Assembly: GCA_004028795.1 (NCBI GenBank)
Contig: SAIW01000006.1
Coordinates: 186,001-250,000 of the forward strand
Reading direction: 5' to 3'
DNA: 64,000 bases
Source of the DNA: Chitinophagaceae bacterium
Lineage (GTDB): Bacteria; Bacteroidota; Bacteroidia; Chitinophagales; Chitinophagaceae
Shown: positions 9,348 through 18,268 of the stretch, piece by piece
Position numbering within the stretch: position 1 is the stretch's first letter
Layout: each line of letters begins with the position of its first letter
Notes under the pieces: model-generated
What the model saw: the letters and a program-made list of their open reading frames with translations, nothing else
What the model was told of the DNA's origin: nothing
Databases searched by the model: none
Program-made: the position numbers and the translations under genes

Positions 9348-9848
9348 ATGAGAAAATTTTTATTTTCTATTTTATTCACTTCTTTTTTATTAATAGAAAA
9401 GAAATCATTTTCACAAGTTGCTTTTAAACTAACTCAAGCAGAAGATATTTCAGTTAATTTAAAATTTAATCAAAGAATATTTTCAAAAAGTGATGATGTT
9501 ACTTTTACAATATCAATTCATAATACTTCAAAATATATTCAGAGAATTCTTTTTGATAAACTCGATAAAAAATATCCGTGGGGTGTAGATATAATTTTGA
9601 GAAGAAGTAATGGGGAAAAAATAAAATTAACAACTTGGGCTTTTTTATCGTCGACAGTATATTCAGAAAACCAACTTACAGACTTCTACACACAATTGTT
9701 ACCTAAAGGATTTACAAGTCATACGTATTATTTGAATCAAATTGTAAGGGTGGAAACTGAAGATTTAAAACTACCGAAAGGAAAGTATTCAATTCAAATT
9801 TCTTTTGACAACATTTTATCCAATATCGAAGACTTTGAAATCAAGTAG
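9348..9848 (+). CDS. Secreted protein of unknown function, possible Ig-like fold
   Basis: A 166-residue product with a signal peptide (hydrophobic residues 3-18, cleavage near SFSQ). The rest alternates short beta strands, with phrases such as VTFTISIHNTSKYIQRILF and LPKGKYSIQISFDN. That pattern resembles small immunoglobulin-like domains of the BsuPI or DUF4352 kind, which bind proteins extracellularly. No catalytic residues are seen. It begins ten bases after the thioredoxin-like gene and is more AT-rich than its neighbours. The fold is an inference from the strand pattern only. Confidence 0.65.
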   Translation: MRKFLFSILFTSFLLIEKKSFSQVAFKLTQAEDISVNLKFNQRIFSKSDDVTFTISIHNTSKYIQRILFDKLDKKYPWGVDIILRRSNGEKIKLTTWAFLSSTVYSENQLTDFYTQLLPKGFTSHTYYLNQIVRVETEDLKLPKGKYSIQISFDNILSNIEDFEIK

Positions 9849-9886
9849 AATCCAATAAAATTCCTTTTATTCCAATTCCATTCAAT

Positions 9887-9894
9887 TACTTTTG
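9887..9894 (+). promoter_or_regulatory. Probable -7 promoter element for mdh (TACTTTTG)
   Basis: TACTTTTG followed by CTCCGC is an exact match to TAnnTTTG. The mdh ATG is 40 bases downstream. Confidence 0.6.
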
Positions 9895-9934
9895 CTCCGC
9901 AAATTATTTCACTCATTTATAAATCACTTTTCAA

Positions 9935-10864
9935 ATGAAAGTTACAGTAATTGGTGCCGGAGCAGTAGGTGCAACCTGTGCCGATAATATTGCACGTAAA
10001 GAATTGTGCAGCGAATTAGTATTGCTTGACATTAAAGAAGGTGTTGCAGAAGGCAAAAGCATTGATATGATGCAAACCGCAGCCTTGTTGGGTTTCGATA
10101 CAAAAATTAAAGGCGTAACCAACGATTATGCTGCTACTGCAGATTCTGATGTGGTTGTAATTACTTCAGGCTTACCGCGTAAACCCGGTATGACCCGTGA
10201 AGAATTAATTGGTGTTAATGCAGGTATAGTAAAAAGTGTAACTGAAAACATTTTAAAGTATTCTCCCAATACAATCATCATTGTTGTATCTAACCCGATG
10301 GATACAATGAACTACTTAACTTATAAAACTGCAGGCTTACCAAAAAATAAAGTAATAGGTATGGGCGGTGCATTAGATTCTGCACGTTTCAGATATTATT
10401 TAAGTCAGGAATTAAAATGTTCTCCGGCAGATTTAAATGCAGTAGTAATTGGCGGTCACGGTGATACTACTATGATTCCTTTAATTAAGCATGCAACATG
10501 GAACAGTACACCTGTAACTAATTTTTTAACTGAAGAACAGCAAGCTAAAATTGTTGCAGATACTATGGTAGGCGGTGCTACCTTAACTAAATTAATCGGT
10601 ACTTCTGCCTGGTATGCACCGGGTGCAGGTACTGCTGCAATGGTTGAAAGTATTTTACGCGATGAAAAGAAATTAATTTCAAGCGGTGTTTATTTAGAAG
10701 GTGAATATGGTCAATCAGATATTTCATTAGTTGTTCCTGTTGTATTAGGCAGAAACGGTTGGGAGCGAATAGTTGACTTTAAATTATCTGCTGATGAACA
10801 GGCTGCATTTAATAAAAGTGCAGATGCAGTAAGAAATATGAATGATGTTTTGAAAACATTATAA
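9935..10864 (+). CDS. mdh: Malate dehydrogenase (NAD-dependent)
   Basis: Mdh interconverts malate and oxaloacetate in the TCA cycle. The 309-residue protein is of the LDH-like MDH type. It has the Rossmann glycines GAGAVGAT at 7-14, acidic D32 selecting NAD over NADP, and the substrate loop SGLPRKPGMTR with the arginine at 82 that favours malate. VVSNPMDTM and the catalytic histidine H175 in IGGHGDTTM complete the set. Length is typical (about 310). It has its own promoter and a terminator, so it looks monocistronic. The start yields MKVTVIGAGA directly, leaving no doubt about position. Confidence 0.97.
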   Translation: MKVTVIGAGAVGATCADNIARKELCSELVLLDIKEGVAEGKSIDMMQTAALLGFDTKIKGVTNDYAATADSDVVVITSGLPRKPGMTREELIGVNAGIVKSVTENILKYSPNTIIIVVSNPMDTMNYLTYKTAGLPKNKVIGMGGALDSARFRYYLSQELKCSPADLNAVVIGGHGDTTMIPLIKHATWNSTPVTNFLTEEQQAKIVADTMVGGATLTKLIGTSAWYAPGAGTAAMVESILRDEKKLISSGVYLEGEYGQSDISLVVPVVLGRNGWERIVDFKLSADEQAAFNKSADAVRNMNDVLKTL

Positions 10865-10885
10865 CTCTTACGAGTTTGTTTTATC

Positions 10886-10922
10886 AAAGGGTATCAGCGT
10901 AAAATTGTTGATACCTTTTTTA
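10886..10922 (+). terminator. Rho-independent terminator of mdh
   Basis: AAAGGGTATCA pairs with TGATACCTTTTT around a 12-base loop and ends in a T run. Confidence 0.8.
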
Positions 10923-10950
10923 TTATTATCTTAAATGCATAAACTTTCGG

Positions 10951-12180
10951 ATGAAAATAATTAAATCACTTATTTGCATTATTGGTGCCGGGCCTGCAGG
11001 AGCATCCACTTCCATCTTTCTTTCAAAATTAGGTATTGAGCATATTATTGTTGATGCTGCTACTTTTCCGAGAAATAAAGTTTGTGGTGATGGATTAGAT
11101 AATAAAAGCTTGAGAATGCTTAACCACATCGACCCCAATATCATTCAAAATGAATTACTGAATCATCCGGATTTTGTTGCATCATGGGGCTTACGATCCA
11201 TTGCTCCCAATGGCAGAATGAGTAATTTTTTTTTAAATGCTTCACCTGAAGAACAAAATAAACCTCCATTTTTTGTTTGTAAGCGTTTCAACTTTGATGA
11301 CTTTCTCGTAAAAAAAATTAATCACAATTATGCTAATTTTTTAACGAATACAAAAATTACAGATATAGTAAAAGATAGTGTTGAATGGAAGTTATCCGGT
11401 ATTTCAAACAAAGAAGAAATACAAATAGAATGTAAATTGGTGGTAGGGGCAGATGGAGATCATAGCATTCTTCTGAAATATTTAAATGAAAGAAAAATTG
11501 ATCGCAGTAACTATGCTGGTTCGGTGCGTCAATATTGGGAAGGAGTAGGAAATATGCATGAAAAAAAATTACTGGAATTCTATTTTCCTAAAAATTTACC
11601 CATGTCTTATTTCTGGATTTTTCCATTACCTAATGGTGCTGCAAACGTAGGCTACGGCATGGTTAGCAAATTAGCGGTAAAGCATAAAGTTAATTTCAGA
11701 AATCAGTTTCAGAAAATAATTGAGTCCGATCCGGCCATAGCTTATCGTTTTAAGAATGCCAAGCCTATCGGCGAAGCAGAAGGATGGGGTCTTCCTCTAG
11801 CATCATTAAAAAGAAATATTGCCGGAGATGGCTGGTTACTTACAGGAGATGCAGCTTCAATGATTTCTCCAACCAGTGGTGAAGGCATTGGCAATGCAAT
11901 GATAACAGGATATATTGCTGCTCAATTTATACAGCATGCCATTCAACAAAAAAACTTTACCAAACAAAGTTTTGCCAATTATGATAGAGAGGTTTATAAA
12001 AGATTCAGTGAAGAAATTAATTACTACAAGTTTTCTCTAAATTATTATCCTTCTTTAATCAATCATATTTATCGATATTTTATAACTGAAAATTTTATTG
12101 TAAAGCCTGTTATAGAAAAGAAAATAAAACAATGGGTACAAACTGCTTACGAAAAAAAAGTAGAAGTAAATATCAATTAG
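10951..12180 (+). CDS. FAD-dependent oxidoreductase, geranylgeranyl reductase-like
   Basis: A 409-residue flavoprotein of the GG-reductase / p-hydroxybenzoate-hydroxylase superfamily. The N-terminal FAD-binding Rossmann motif is GAGPAGAST at about 13-21, followed by the CGDGLDNKSL segment typical of GG reductases. The internal GADGDHSI matches the DG motif, and GWLLTGDAASMISPTSGEGIG near residue 290-310 is the second FAD motif. Relatives saturate isoprenoid chains (menaquinone or lipid side chains) or act in pigment synthesis. The substrate cannot be told here. The last 60 residues are aromatic and basic and may associate with membrane. No operon partner is obvious. Confidence 0.8.
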   Translation: MKIIKSLICIIGAGPAGASTSIFLSKLGIEHIIVDAATFPRNKVCGDGLDNKSLRMLNHIDPNIIQNELLNHPDFVASWGLRSIAPNGRMSNFFLNASPEEQNKPPFFVCKRFNFDDFLVKKINHNYANFLTNTKITDIVKDSVEWKLSGISNKEEIQIECKLVVGADGDHSILLKYLNERKIDRSNYAGSVRQYWEGVGNMHEKKLLEFYFPKNLPMSYFWIFPLPNGAANVGYGMVSKLAVKHKVNFRNQFQKIIESDPAIAYRFKNAKPIGEAEGWGLPLASLKRNIAGDGWLLTGDAASMISPTSGEGIGNAMITGYIAAQFIQHAIQQKNFTKQSFANYDREVYKRFSEEINYYKFSLNYYPSLINHIYRYFITENFIVKPVIEKKIKQWVQTAYEKKVEVNIN

Positions 12181-12455
12181 TTCTATAAAATTCCTGACAT
12201 ACTCTTTTCTCCCTTTTACAATACTAAGATTGCAATAGCTTTCTTCTTGCAACTTTAATTTTTACCATACAGCCGTTTATCATTACCATTTACCGTTTAA
12301 AATAAGTGCTTTTAAAACTGTAACCATTACCTATCATCTGCGTACCAATTAGCTGCCTTTTATCATGTAAACAAGCCGTTAAAGCACATAAGCCTGAACA
12401 AAACAGATAAGAGTGTAAACCTTTAACATCTGAAAAAGCAGCAAGACTAATTGAT

Positions 12456-14882
12456 ATGAAAAAAATAATAACCCTATTATCAGGTTCAATACTATACCTG
12501 TCAGCATTCTCGCAAACTACCAATACAACAGTTAAAGGGAATGTTTCCGATGCTAATAACAATCCGTTACAAACCGTAACAGTAAGTTTATTAAAAGCAA
12601 AAGACAGCAGTTTGGTTAAAGTAGAAATTACTAACCAACAAGGTGCATTTTCAATAAAAGCTAATACAGGTAAGTATTTGGTGAGTTATAATATTATAGG
12701 CTTTGAAAAAAAATTCTCTGAGCCATTTACTCTAGCAGATAATCAAACACTAACATTACCAACTATACAATTAACTGCCACTGCAAAAAAATTACAGGAT
12801 GTAACAGTTACTGCTAAAAAACCAATGATTGAAATTAAAGCAGATAAAACTGTATTTAACGTAGAGAACAGTATTACTGCAACAGGCAGTAATGCCTTAG
12901 AAATTCTACAAAAAAGCCCGGGCATTCAGGTAGATAATAATGATAATATAAGTATGCAGGGTAAAACAGGTATTAAAATTTATGTTGATGGAAAGATGGT
13001 GCAGTTAGATAATAAGAACTTAGCTGAATATTTAAAAAGTATTCAAAGCAGTGATGTTGAAGCTATTGAAATGATACCTAACCCAAGTGCTAAATACGAT
13101 GCCAGCGGTAATGCAGGCGTAATCAATATTCGCTTGAAAAAGAATAAACGCTTTGGTACTAACGGTTCATTGAGTAATACATTTACACAAGGCGTTACGC
13201 CAAAAGACAATGCTTCACTCAGCCTTAACTACAGAGATAAAAAAATTAACCTCTTCAGCAATATCGGCGGCAGCGTGGGTAACAATGAAAATCTATTGAA
13301 TTTATATCGTGTTCAAAAAGATACTTTATACGATCAGCACGCTGTAAATACCAGTCAAAACAAAGGTGGTATCAACGCGAAAGTTGGTGCAGATTTATTT
13401 CTTGATAATAAGAATACTGTTGGTTTTATGGTAACAGGAAATTTCTCGAACAACTTAGCTGCAAATACAAGTAATACCAATATTTATTACAATCCAACCG
13501 GTGCATTCATAAAAAGTTTAGAGGCTACAAACACTATTCCGGGTAATCGTAATAATGCCAATATCAATCTTAACTATCGCTATGCAGATACAAGCGGAAC
13601 TGAAATAAATTTTGATGCAGATCATGGCATTTTCAGAGGAAGAGGAACAAGCACACAACCAAATTATTATTTCGATAAAAACGGTAATCCGTTTTATTCG
13701 GTTATCAATAAAAACAACACCCCTATTGATATTTATATTTATACTGCAAAAGTTGATGCTGAAATAAAAGCCTGGAAAGGTAAATTAGGGTTTGGTGCTA
13801 AAACATCTTTTGTAAAAACTAATAATACTTTCGATTTTTATAATGTACAAGGGGCAAGCGATATTAAAATTTTAAATAAAAGTAACAGCTTCTTATACAA
13901 AGAAAATGTAAACGCTGCTTATGTAAATTTTCAAAAGCAGTTAAATACAAAATGGAGTTTACAGGTTGGTATAAGAATAGAACAAACAAACAGCCATGGT
14001 ATTTTAACACGTGCGGATAGCATAAAGCAAGCTGATGATGATGTTCCGAGAGATTATTTAAATTTTTTTCCAAGCGGTGCATTAACATGGAATCTAAATA
14101 AGAAGAACACTTTAAACCTTACATACAGCAGAAGAATTGACAGACCAACTTATCAAGACTTAAACCCTTTTGAAAATAAATTAGATGAATTAACTTATCA
14201 AAAAGGTAATGCATTTCTTCGTCCGCAATACACCGATAATGTTGAGTTAACACACACATTCATGGGTTTCATTAATACATCTGTTGGTTACAGTTATATT
14301 AAAGATTATGCAACACAAGTAACAGATACAACAGGCAACGCAACTTATGTTCAACAACAAAATTTAGCAACACAACAAATCATCAGCTTTAATATCGGTG
14401 CTCCTTTACCAATAAAAAAATGGTGGAACGGTTATGTTAATTTATGGTACAATCAGCAAATGTTTAAAGGAACGATAGGTGGTAAAGATGTAACACAAAA
14501 TATTCCTTTATACGGTGCATACTTACAACAAACATTTTCTTTAGGTAAAGATTATACGTTAGAAACAAGCGGTTGGTTAAATGGCCCATCAATTTGGGGC
14601 GGAACATGGAAAACAAAAGCACAAGGTGGTTTAGATGTTGGTGCACAAAAATTATTATTGAAGAAAAAAGCAACTCTAAAATTAACTGTAACAGATATTT
14701 TTAAAACAAGTCCATGGACTGCAACAAGCGATTTTGGTGGGTTATATATAAGAGGAAACGGCAGTTGGGAAAGCAGAACACTAAGAGTAAGTTTTACCTA
14801 TCGCTTTGGAAATAATCAAGTTAAGGCTGCCCGTCAAAGACAGGCCGGTTCAGATTCTGAAGCAAAAAGAATTGGCGGATAA
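12456..14882 (+). CDS. TonB-dependent receptor-like outer-membrane beta-barrel protein
   Basis: An 808-residue outer-membrane protein. It has a signal peptide (1-20, ending AFSQ), a carboxypeptidase-regulatory-like domain (about 22-105, with VKGNVSDANNNPLQTVTVSL), and a plug-like domain (about 125-225, with ALEILQKSPGIQVD and YDASGNAGVINIRL). The large C-terminal barrel finishes RVSFTYRFGNNQ. This is the architecture of the Bacteroidota 'outer membrane beta-barrel family protein' related to TonB-dependent siderophore or glycan receptors. It is not paired with a SusD gene, so a polysaccharide-utilisation role is not supported. Substrate unknown. A 275-base gap precedes it, with no promoter box I would trust. 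Confidence 0.88.
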   Translation: MKKIITLLSGSILYLSAFSQTTNTTVKGNVSDANNNPLQTVTVSLLKAKDSSLVKVEITNQQGAFSIKANTGKYLVSYNIIGFEKKFSEPFTLADNQTLTLPTIQLTATAKKLQDVTVTAKKPMIEIKADKTVFNVENSITATGSNALEILQKSPGIQVDNNDNISMQGKTGIKIYVDGKMVQLDNKNLAEYLKSIQSSDVEAIEMIPNPSAKYDASGNAGVINIRLKKNKRFGTNGSLSNTFTQGVTPKDNASLSLNYRDKKINLFSNIGGSVGNNENLLNLYRVQKDTLYDQHAVNTSQNKGGINAKVGADLFLDNKNTVGFMVTGNFSNNLAANTSNTNIYYNPTGAFIKSLEATNTIPGNRNNANINLNYRYADTSGTEINFDADHGIFRGRGTSTQPNYYFDKNGNPFYSVINKNNTPIDIYIYTAKVDAEIKAWKGKLGFGAKTSFVKTNNTFDFYNVQGASDIKILNKSNSFLYKENVNAAYVNFQKQLNTKWSLQVGIRIEQTNSHGILTRADSIKQADDDVPRDYLNFFPSGALTWNLNKKNTLNLTYSRRIDRPTYQDLNPFENKLDELTYQKGNAFLRPQYTDNVELTHTFMGFINTSVGYSYIKDYATQVTDTTGNATYVQQQNLATQQIISFNIGAPLPIKKWWNGYVNLWYNQQMFKGTIGGKDVTQNIPLYGAYLQQTFSLGKDYTLETSGWLNGPSIWGGTWKTKAQGGLDVGAQKLLLKKKATLKLTVTDIFKTSPWTATSDFGGLYIRGNGSWESRTLRVSFTYRFGNNQVKAARQRQAGSDSEAKRIGG

Positions 14883-14949
14883 AAAATAAAAAATTGTTGT
14901 AAGTTTACTGGAGCCATATCGTCTTCATTCAAAACAAAAAACAATTACA

Positions 14950-15180
14950 ATGAAAAAAATGATTGCTACAGCTTTTATTGCTGCCTGTTTCTCAATTCCT
15001 GCTTTAGCCCAGGATAGTAAAATGCAAGGTGACAAAATGAAATTGAAAGACCATAAGTGCACCGCTGCATGTACAAAAGACAAACATGTTTATGCTCACG
15101 GAGAAAAAGGTCATGTTTGTACTGCTGCATGTAAAAAAATGGACAAGAAGATGGATAAAAAGAGCGACAGTAAAATGTAA
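14950..15180 (+). CDS. Small secreted Cys/His/Lys-rich protein with two CTAAC repeats
   Basis: A 76-residue product with a signal peptide (cleavage near ALAQ, residue 21) and a short mature part. The mature part holds two copies of a CTAACxK unit: HKCTAACTKDKH and HVCTAACKK. The paired Cys and nearby His residues could bind a metal or form disulfides. The C-terminus is a Lys/Met/Asp-rich tail (KKMDKKMDKKSDSKM). Similar short proteins appear in Bacteroidota near stress or metal genes, but I cannot name one. The terminator follows directly and is shared with the convergent gene. Confidence 0.75.
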   Translation: MKKMIATAFIAACFSIPALAQDSKMQGDKMKLKDHKCTAACTKDKHVYAHGEKGHVCTAACKKMDKKMDKKSDSKM

Positions 15181-15184
15181 AAAT

Positions 15185-15216
15185 AAAAGCCCCGCAATCT
15201 TGCAGGGCTTTTATTT
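15185..15216. terminator. Bidirectional terminator between convergent genes
   Basis: AAAAGCCCCGCA and TGCAGGGCTTTT form an almost perfect stem. A-rich sequence lies on the left and T-rich on the right, so it can serve both the plus-strand gene ending at 15180 and the minus-strand gene ending at 15216. Confidence 0.85.
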
Positions 15217-15845
15217 TATTTCTTTATTACAACAGCAACTAACTCTTTAAGGTTTACAAAATCTTTTTTCTTAGGTTGATACATTTCAGTTTCTTTCCAT
15301 TGCACTTTAATGTTTTTACCTTTCAATTTTGTTTGTGGCTCTTTTAACCAAGTGTCTGAACCTTCAATATAAGAAGTATAAATAAATTCATATTCTCTTC
15401 CATTAGTTGCTTTTAATTTAATAGTTAAAAAATCTCCTTCATTAACTTCAATAACTTTTCCTTCTATCGATTTTGTTTCTCTAACACTTGCAACAGGAGA
15501 ATCATCTTTATCACCATCAGCTAACCTTAGTGATAAAGTAAGAAAAGAAGTACAACCGTTTTTTACCATCTCTATTGCTAATTTTTCGCCAAATTCTTTA
15601 CCCTTTTTGTCAGTATCTTCAGAACCAATAAACTCTAACACTTTTTCATTTGCAGAATCTAATATGCATTTAAGAAAAATTTGTTCAGCTTCATCTTTCG
15701 TTTTTATTTTTTCAACACCATTTTTTGAAATACAATTACAAACAGATACTGCCAATTTATTCAATGACGTATCTTTCTTTTCCTGTGAATGAACAAGGTT
15801 GTTAATTAACAAGAAGCATGCTGAAATTAAAACCAGTTTTTTCAT
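15216..15845 (-). CDS. Secreted protein of unknown function
   Basis: A 209-residue product with a signal peptide (MKKLVLISACFLLINNLVHS). The N-terminal half is helical, with four cysteines (VCNCISKN at about 35-42, IFLKCIL, KNGCTSF). The C-terminal half, from about residue 125, is beta-rich (IEGKVIEVNEGDFLTIKLKA) and ends KKDFVNLKELVAVVIKK, suggesting a small OB- or SH3-like barrel. I do not recognise a family. Its ATG overlaps the stop of the upstream GT9 gene by four bases (ATGA), so it is translated from the same message. A link to envelope biogenesis is suggested only by that coupling. Confidence 0.75.
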   Translation of the reverse strand: MKKLVLISACFLLINNLVHSQEKKDTSLNKLAVSVCNCISKNGVEKIKTKDEAEQIFLKCILDSANEKVLEFIGSEDTDKKGKEFGEKLAIEMVKNGCTSFLTLSLRLADGDKDDSPVASVRETKSIEGKVIEVNEGDFLTIKLKATNGREYEFIYTSYIEGSDTWLKEPQTKLKGKNIKVQWKETEMYQPKKKDFVNLKELVAVVIKK

Positions 15846-16831
15846 TTTATTTGATTGATTATTGTTCTGCTTATTAATTCAATATCTTGCTTTTCCATGC
15901 ATCTAAAATGTCCTAACGGGCATTTATCATATCCGATTTTACTGCATGGTCTGCACCATAAATTTCGAATTTCGAAATTCGAATTTTCGATTGTTTCATT
16001 TCCATAATACGCATTCATTCCAAATGCAGGCACTGTATTTCCCCAAACAGAAATTATTTTTTTCTTCAAGGCTGCTGCAATGTGCATCAGACCTGTATCA
16101 TGTGTAATAACAATTTTTGATTGGCGAATTAAATCAGCACTTTCATTCAAATTAAATTTACCGCAGGCGTTATAAATTTTTATATTATTAATTGCTGCGA
16201 TTTCATCACCTGTTGTTTTGTCTTCTTTCCCACCTAATAAAATTATCGGATGATTTATCTTACTGCATAATTCTTTTAATTTATGAACAGGCAATTTTTT
16301 TGTATTTAATGCAGCACCGATAACAATTGCAATAAAACCAAAATGATGTGAAGCAGGAATATCTTTTAAAGCAACTTTATCTTTTTCAGGAATAAAAAAA
16401 TCTAAGCCTTTCCCGTCATTCACAACATTCAATTCTTTTACAGTTGCCATGTATCTGTCAACAATATGAACCTTTGGCAATACATTAATTTTTAATGCAG
16501 TCAATAACCATTTCTGAATGTTGAGTTTATTAAAAGAAAAGCTCTTTACTTTTTTTAATGCTCGTTTTACTTTTAATGTTCGCAGGTTATGATGAAGGTC
16601 AATTATATAATCATAACGCTCTTGTTTTAATTCATCTATCATTACATCCCAATCATCTTTTAAAGTAATTATTTTATCAATGTATGGATTGGTTGTAAGA
16701 ATACCTGCATAAGATTGTTTAGTTAAATAATGAATAGACGCATCTTCAACCTGTTGCTTTAAACAACGTATAACTGGTGTTGTTAAAACAATATCGCCGA
16801 TAGAAGAAAAACGAATGATGAGAATTTTCAT
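15842..16831 (-). CDS. Glycosyltransferase family 9 (LPS heptosyltransferase-like)
   Basis: GT9 enzymes transfer heptose from ADP-heptose to lipopolysaccharide core at the cytoplasmic face of the inner membrane. The 329-residue product opens with MKILIIRFSSIGDIVLTTPV and has the C-domain donor motif THDTGLMHIAAAL at about 243-255. Near the C-terminus is a cysteine cluster CRPCSKIGYDKCPLGHFRC that is frequent in this family. Length fits (about 330-350). The start codon follows immediately after a GC-rich palindromic repeat arm. No other LPS-core gene is adjacent, so the acceptor sugar is unknown. Confidence 0.88.
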   Translation of the reverse strand: MKILIIRFSSIGDIVLTTPVIRCLKQQVEDASIHYLTKQSYAGILTTNPYIDKIITLKDDWDVMIDELKQERYDYIIDLHHNLRTLKVKRALKKVKSFSFNKLNIQKWLLTALKINVLPKVHIVDRYMATVKELNVVNDGKGLDFFIPEKDKVALKDIPASHHFGFIAIVIGAALNTKKLPVHKLKELCSKINHPIILLGGKEDKTTGDEIAAINNIKIYNACGKFNLNESADLIRQSKIVITHDTGLMHIAAALKKKIISVWGNTVPAFGMNAYYGNETIENSNFEIRNLWCRPCSKIGYDKCPLGHFRCMEKQDIELISRTIINQIK

Positions 16832-16919
16832 GCCCCTATCCCCTGAAGGGGTATTTTAAAATTATTTTTACCAATTACATTCATGTAACAAATATAATAA
16901 CACCCTTTAGGGTTGGGGC
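16832..16919 (-). repeat. Dispersed repeat family 2: GC-rich inverted-palindrome element filling the MFS-GT9 gap
   Basis: Two inverted arms flank about 50 AT-rich bases. The left arm, 16832-16852, contains the hairpin CCCCTGAAGGGG. The right arm, 16902-16919, contains ACCCTTTAGGGT followed by TGGGGC. On the minus strand the element starts one base after the MFS stop codon and ends exactly at the base before the GT9 ATG. Related arms lie at 39794-39816 and in the element at 52820-52939. Confidence 0.75.
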
Positions 16920-16920
16920 A

Positions 16921-18162
16921 TTACACTTCTACATAATTCAAATCTTTATGAAAAGTTTCTTCAGTTAATGCAAGGCTTATAAATGCAATAACAAAAACTA
17001 TGATACCTGTAACCCAACCTCCTTTTATATAACCTAATGATGGTTGAAGGGCTTCAAATAAAAGAGATACCAAAACCAAAGAGCCTCTTGCCATATTAGG
17101 TGCTGTTGTGGCAACTGTTGCACGAATATTGGTTCCGAACTGTTCTGCAGCCATTGTTACAAACATTGCCCAAAAACCTGTACCAAAACCTAATATAGCA
17201 CAAGCTAAATACATATTGGTTGCAGAACTGTTTTGCAGATTGAAATAAAATATGATTCCGATTATAGTAATAACATGAAAAAGGTACAATGACTTTTTTC
17301 GGCTCTTAAAATATTGACTGACGAAACCAATTAAAATATCACCGATTGAAATAGCTGCATAAGCAAACATTACTGCCTTGCCAGGGTCAACCTTTTCAGC
17401 AATATTCATCTTAGCTCCAAACTTATTAGAGAAAGAAATTAAAATACCAATTACATACCAATTGGGTAATGCAATTAAAATAGATGTTAAATATTTTTTT
17501 AATCTTTTGCCATTGGTAAATAACATAAAGAAATTTCCTTTCTTAATGTTTTCACTTGCCTGAATATGTTTAAACATTCCTGATTCTAAAACTCCAACTC
17601 GTAAAAACAATAATAAAAAACCTAAACCACCACCAATAAAATAGCAGATACGCCAACCGTTTCCGCTTGCATCTACAAAATATTCTCTAATAAAATAGGC
17701 AAATACAGCACCGCTTAAACCAATACCTGCAACCAACGATGTACCGATACCTCTTTTTTCTTTAGGTAATAATTCACTCACCAATGTTATACCTGCACCC
17801 AATTCTCCTGCAAGCCCTAATCCTGTTATAAACCGTATAATGGCATACTGAGTTGCATTCTGCACAAAACCATTGGCAATATTACCGAGAGAGTATAAAA
17901 TAATAGAAGCAAACAATACTTTCAACCTTCCTTTTTTATCGCCTAATATTCCCCATATAATTCCGCCGACCAATAAGCCAACCATCTGAATATTAAGAAT
18001 ATTTTTACCAATTGTATCAACGGATTTTTCATCCAACCCCATATTTTTTAAAGATGGAATTCTTATAATACTAAACAATAGCAAATCGTATATGTCAACA
18101 AAATAACCTAATGCACCAATAATAACAGGAAGTGAAAGTATTCCGTACTGTTTCTTTGTCAT
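16921..18162 (-). CDS. MFS transporter (metabolite:H+ symporter type), paralogue 1
   Basis: A 413-residue major-facilitator carrier with about 12 hydrophobic segments. The loop between TM2 and TM3 carries GDKKGRLKVLF (the G-D-x-x-G-R motif), and GLGLAGELGAGITLVSELL lies in TM4, a pattern of the sugar-porter/MHS branch. I place the start at ATG 18162 (MTKKQYGILSLP) because it aligns residue for residue with the start of its neighbour (MQQKQYSVFSLP); an ATG four codons upstream is possible. It is clearly paralogous to the gene at 18258-19502 and probably arose by tandem duplication. Substrate unknown; organic acids are a reasonable guess given the GltP-like neighbour. Confidence 0.85.
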   Translation of the reverse strand: MTKKQYGILSLPVIIGALGYFVDIYDLLLFSIIRIPSLKNMGLDEKSVDTIGKNILNIQMVGLLVGGIIWGILGDKKGRLKVLFASIILYSLGNIANGFVQNATQYAIIRFITGLGLAGELGAGITLVSELLPKEKRGIGTSLVAGIGLSGAVFAYFIREYFVDASGNGWRICYFIGGGLGFLLLFLRVGVLESGMFKHIQASENIKKGNFFMLFTNGKRLKKYLTSILIALPNWYVIGILISFSNKFGAKMNIAEKVDPGKAVMFAYAAISIGDILIGFVSQYFKSRKKSLYLFHVITIIGIIFYFNLQNSSATNMYLACAILGFGTGFWAMFVTMAAEQFGTNIRATVATTAPNMARGSLVLVSLLFEALQPSLGYIKGGWVTGIIVFVIAFISLALTEETFHKDLNYVEV

Positions 18163-18227
18163 AGCAATCAGCATTGAGTAAGTAAATATAATTATTGTAT
18201 CAACTTATGAATAAGAATTTAGCACCT

Positions 18228-18268
18228 GTTGCGTCGCACACTTATACGTTCTGTTCTTTATGCTTCAA
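18228..18268 (+). repeat. Dispersed repeat family 1, copy C
   Basis: GTTGCGTCGCACACTTATAC, then a tail CTGTTCTTTATGCTTCAATAAA that resembles the TTGTTC-ATT-GAACAA tail of copies D and E. It lies between the two tandem MFS genes and overlaps the end of the upstream one. Confidence 0.75.
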
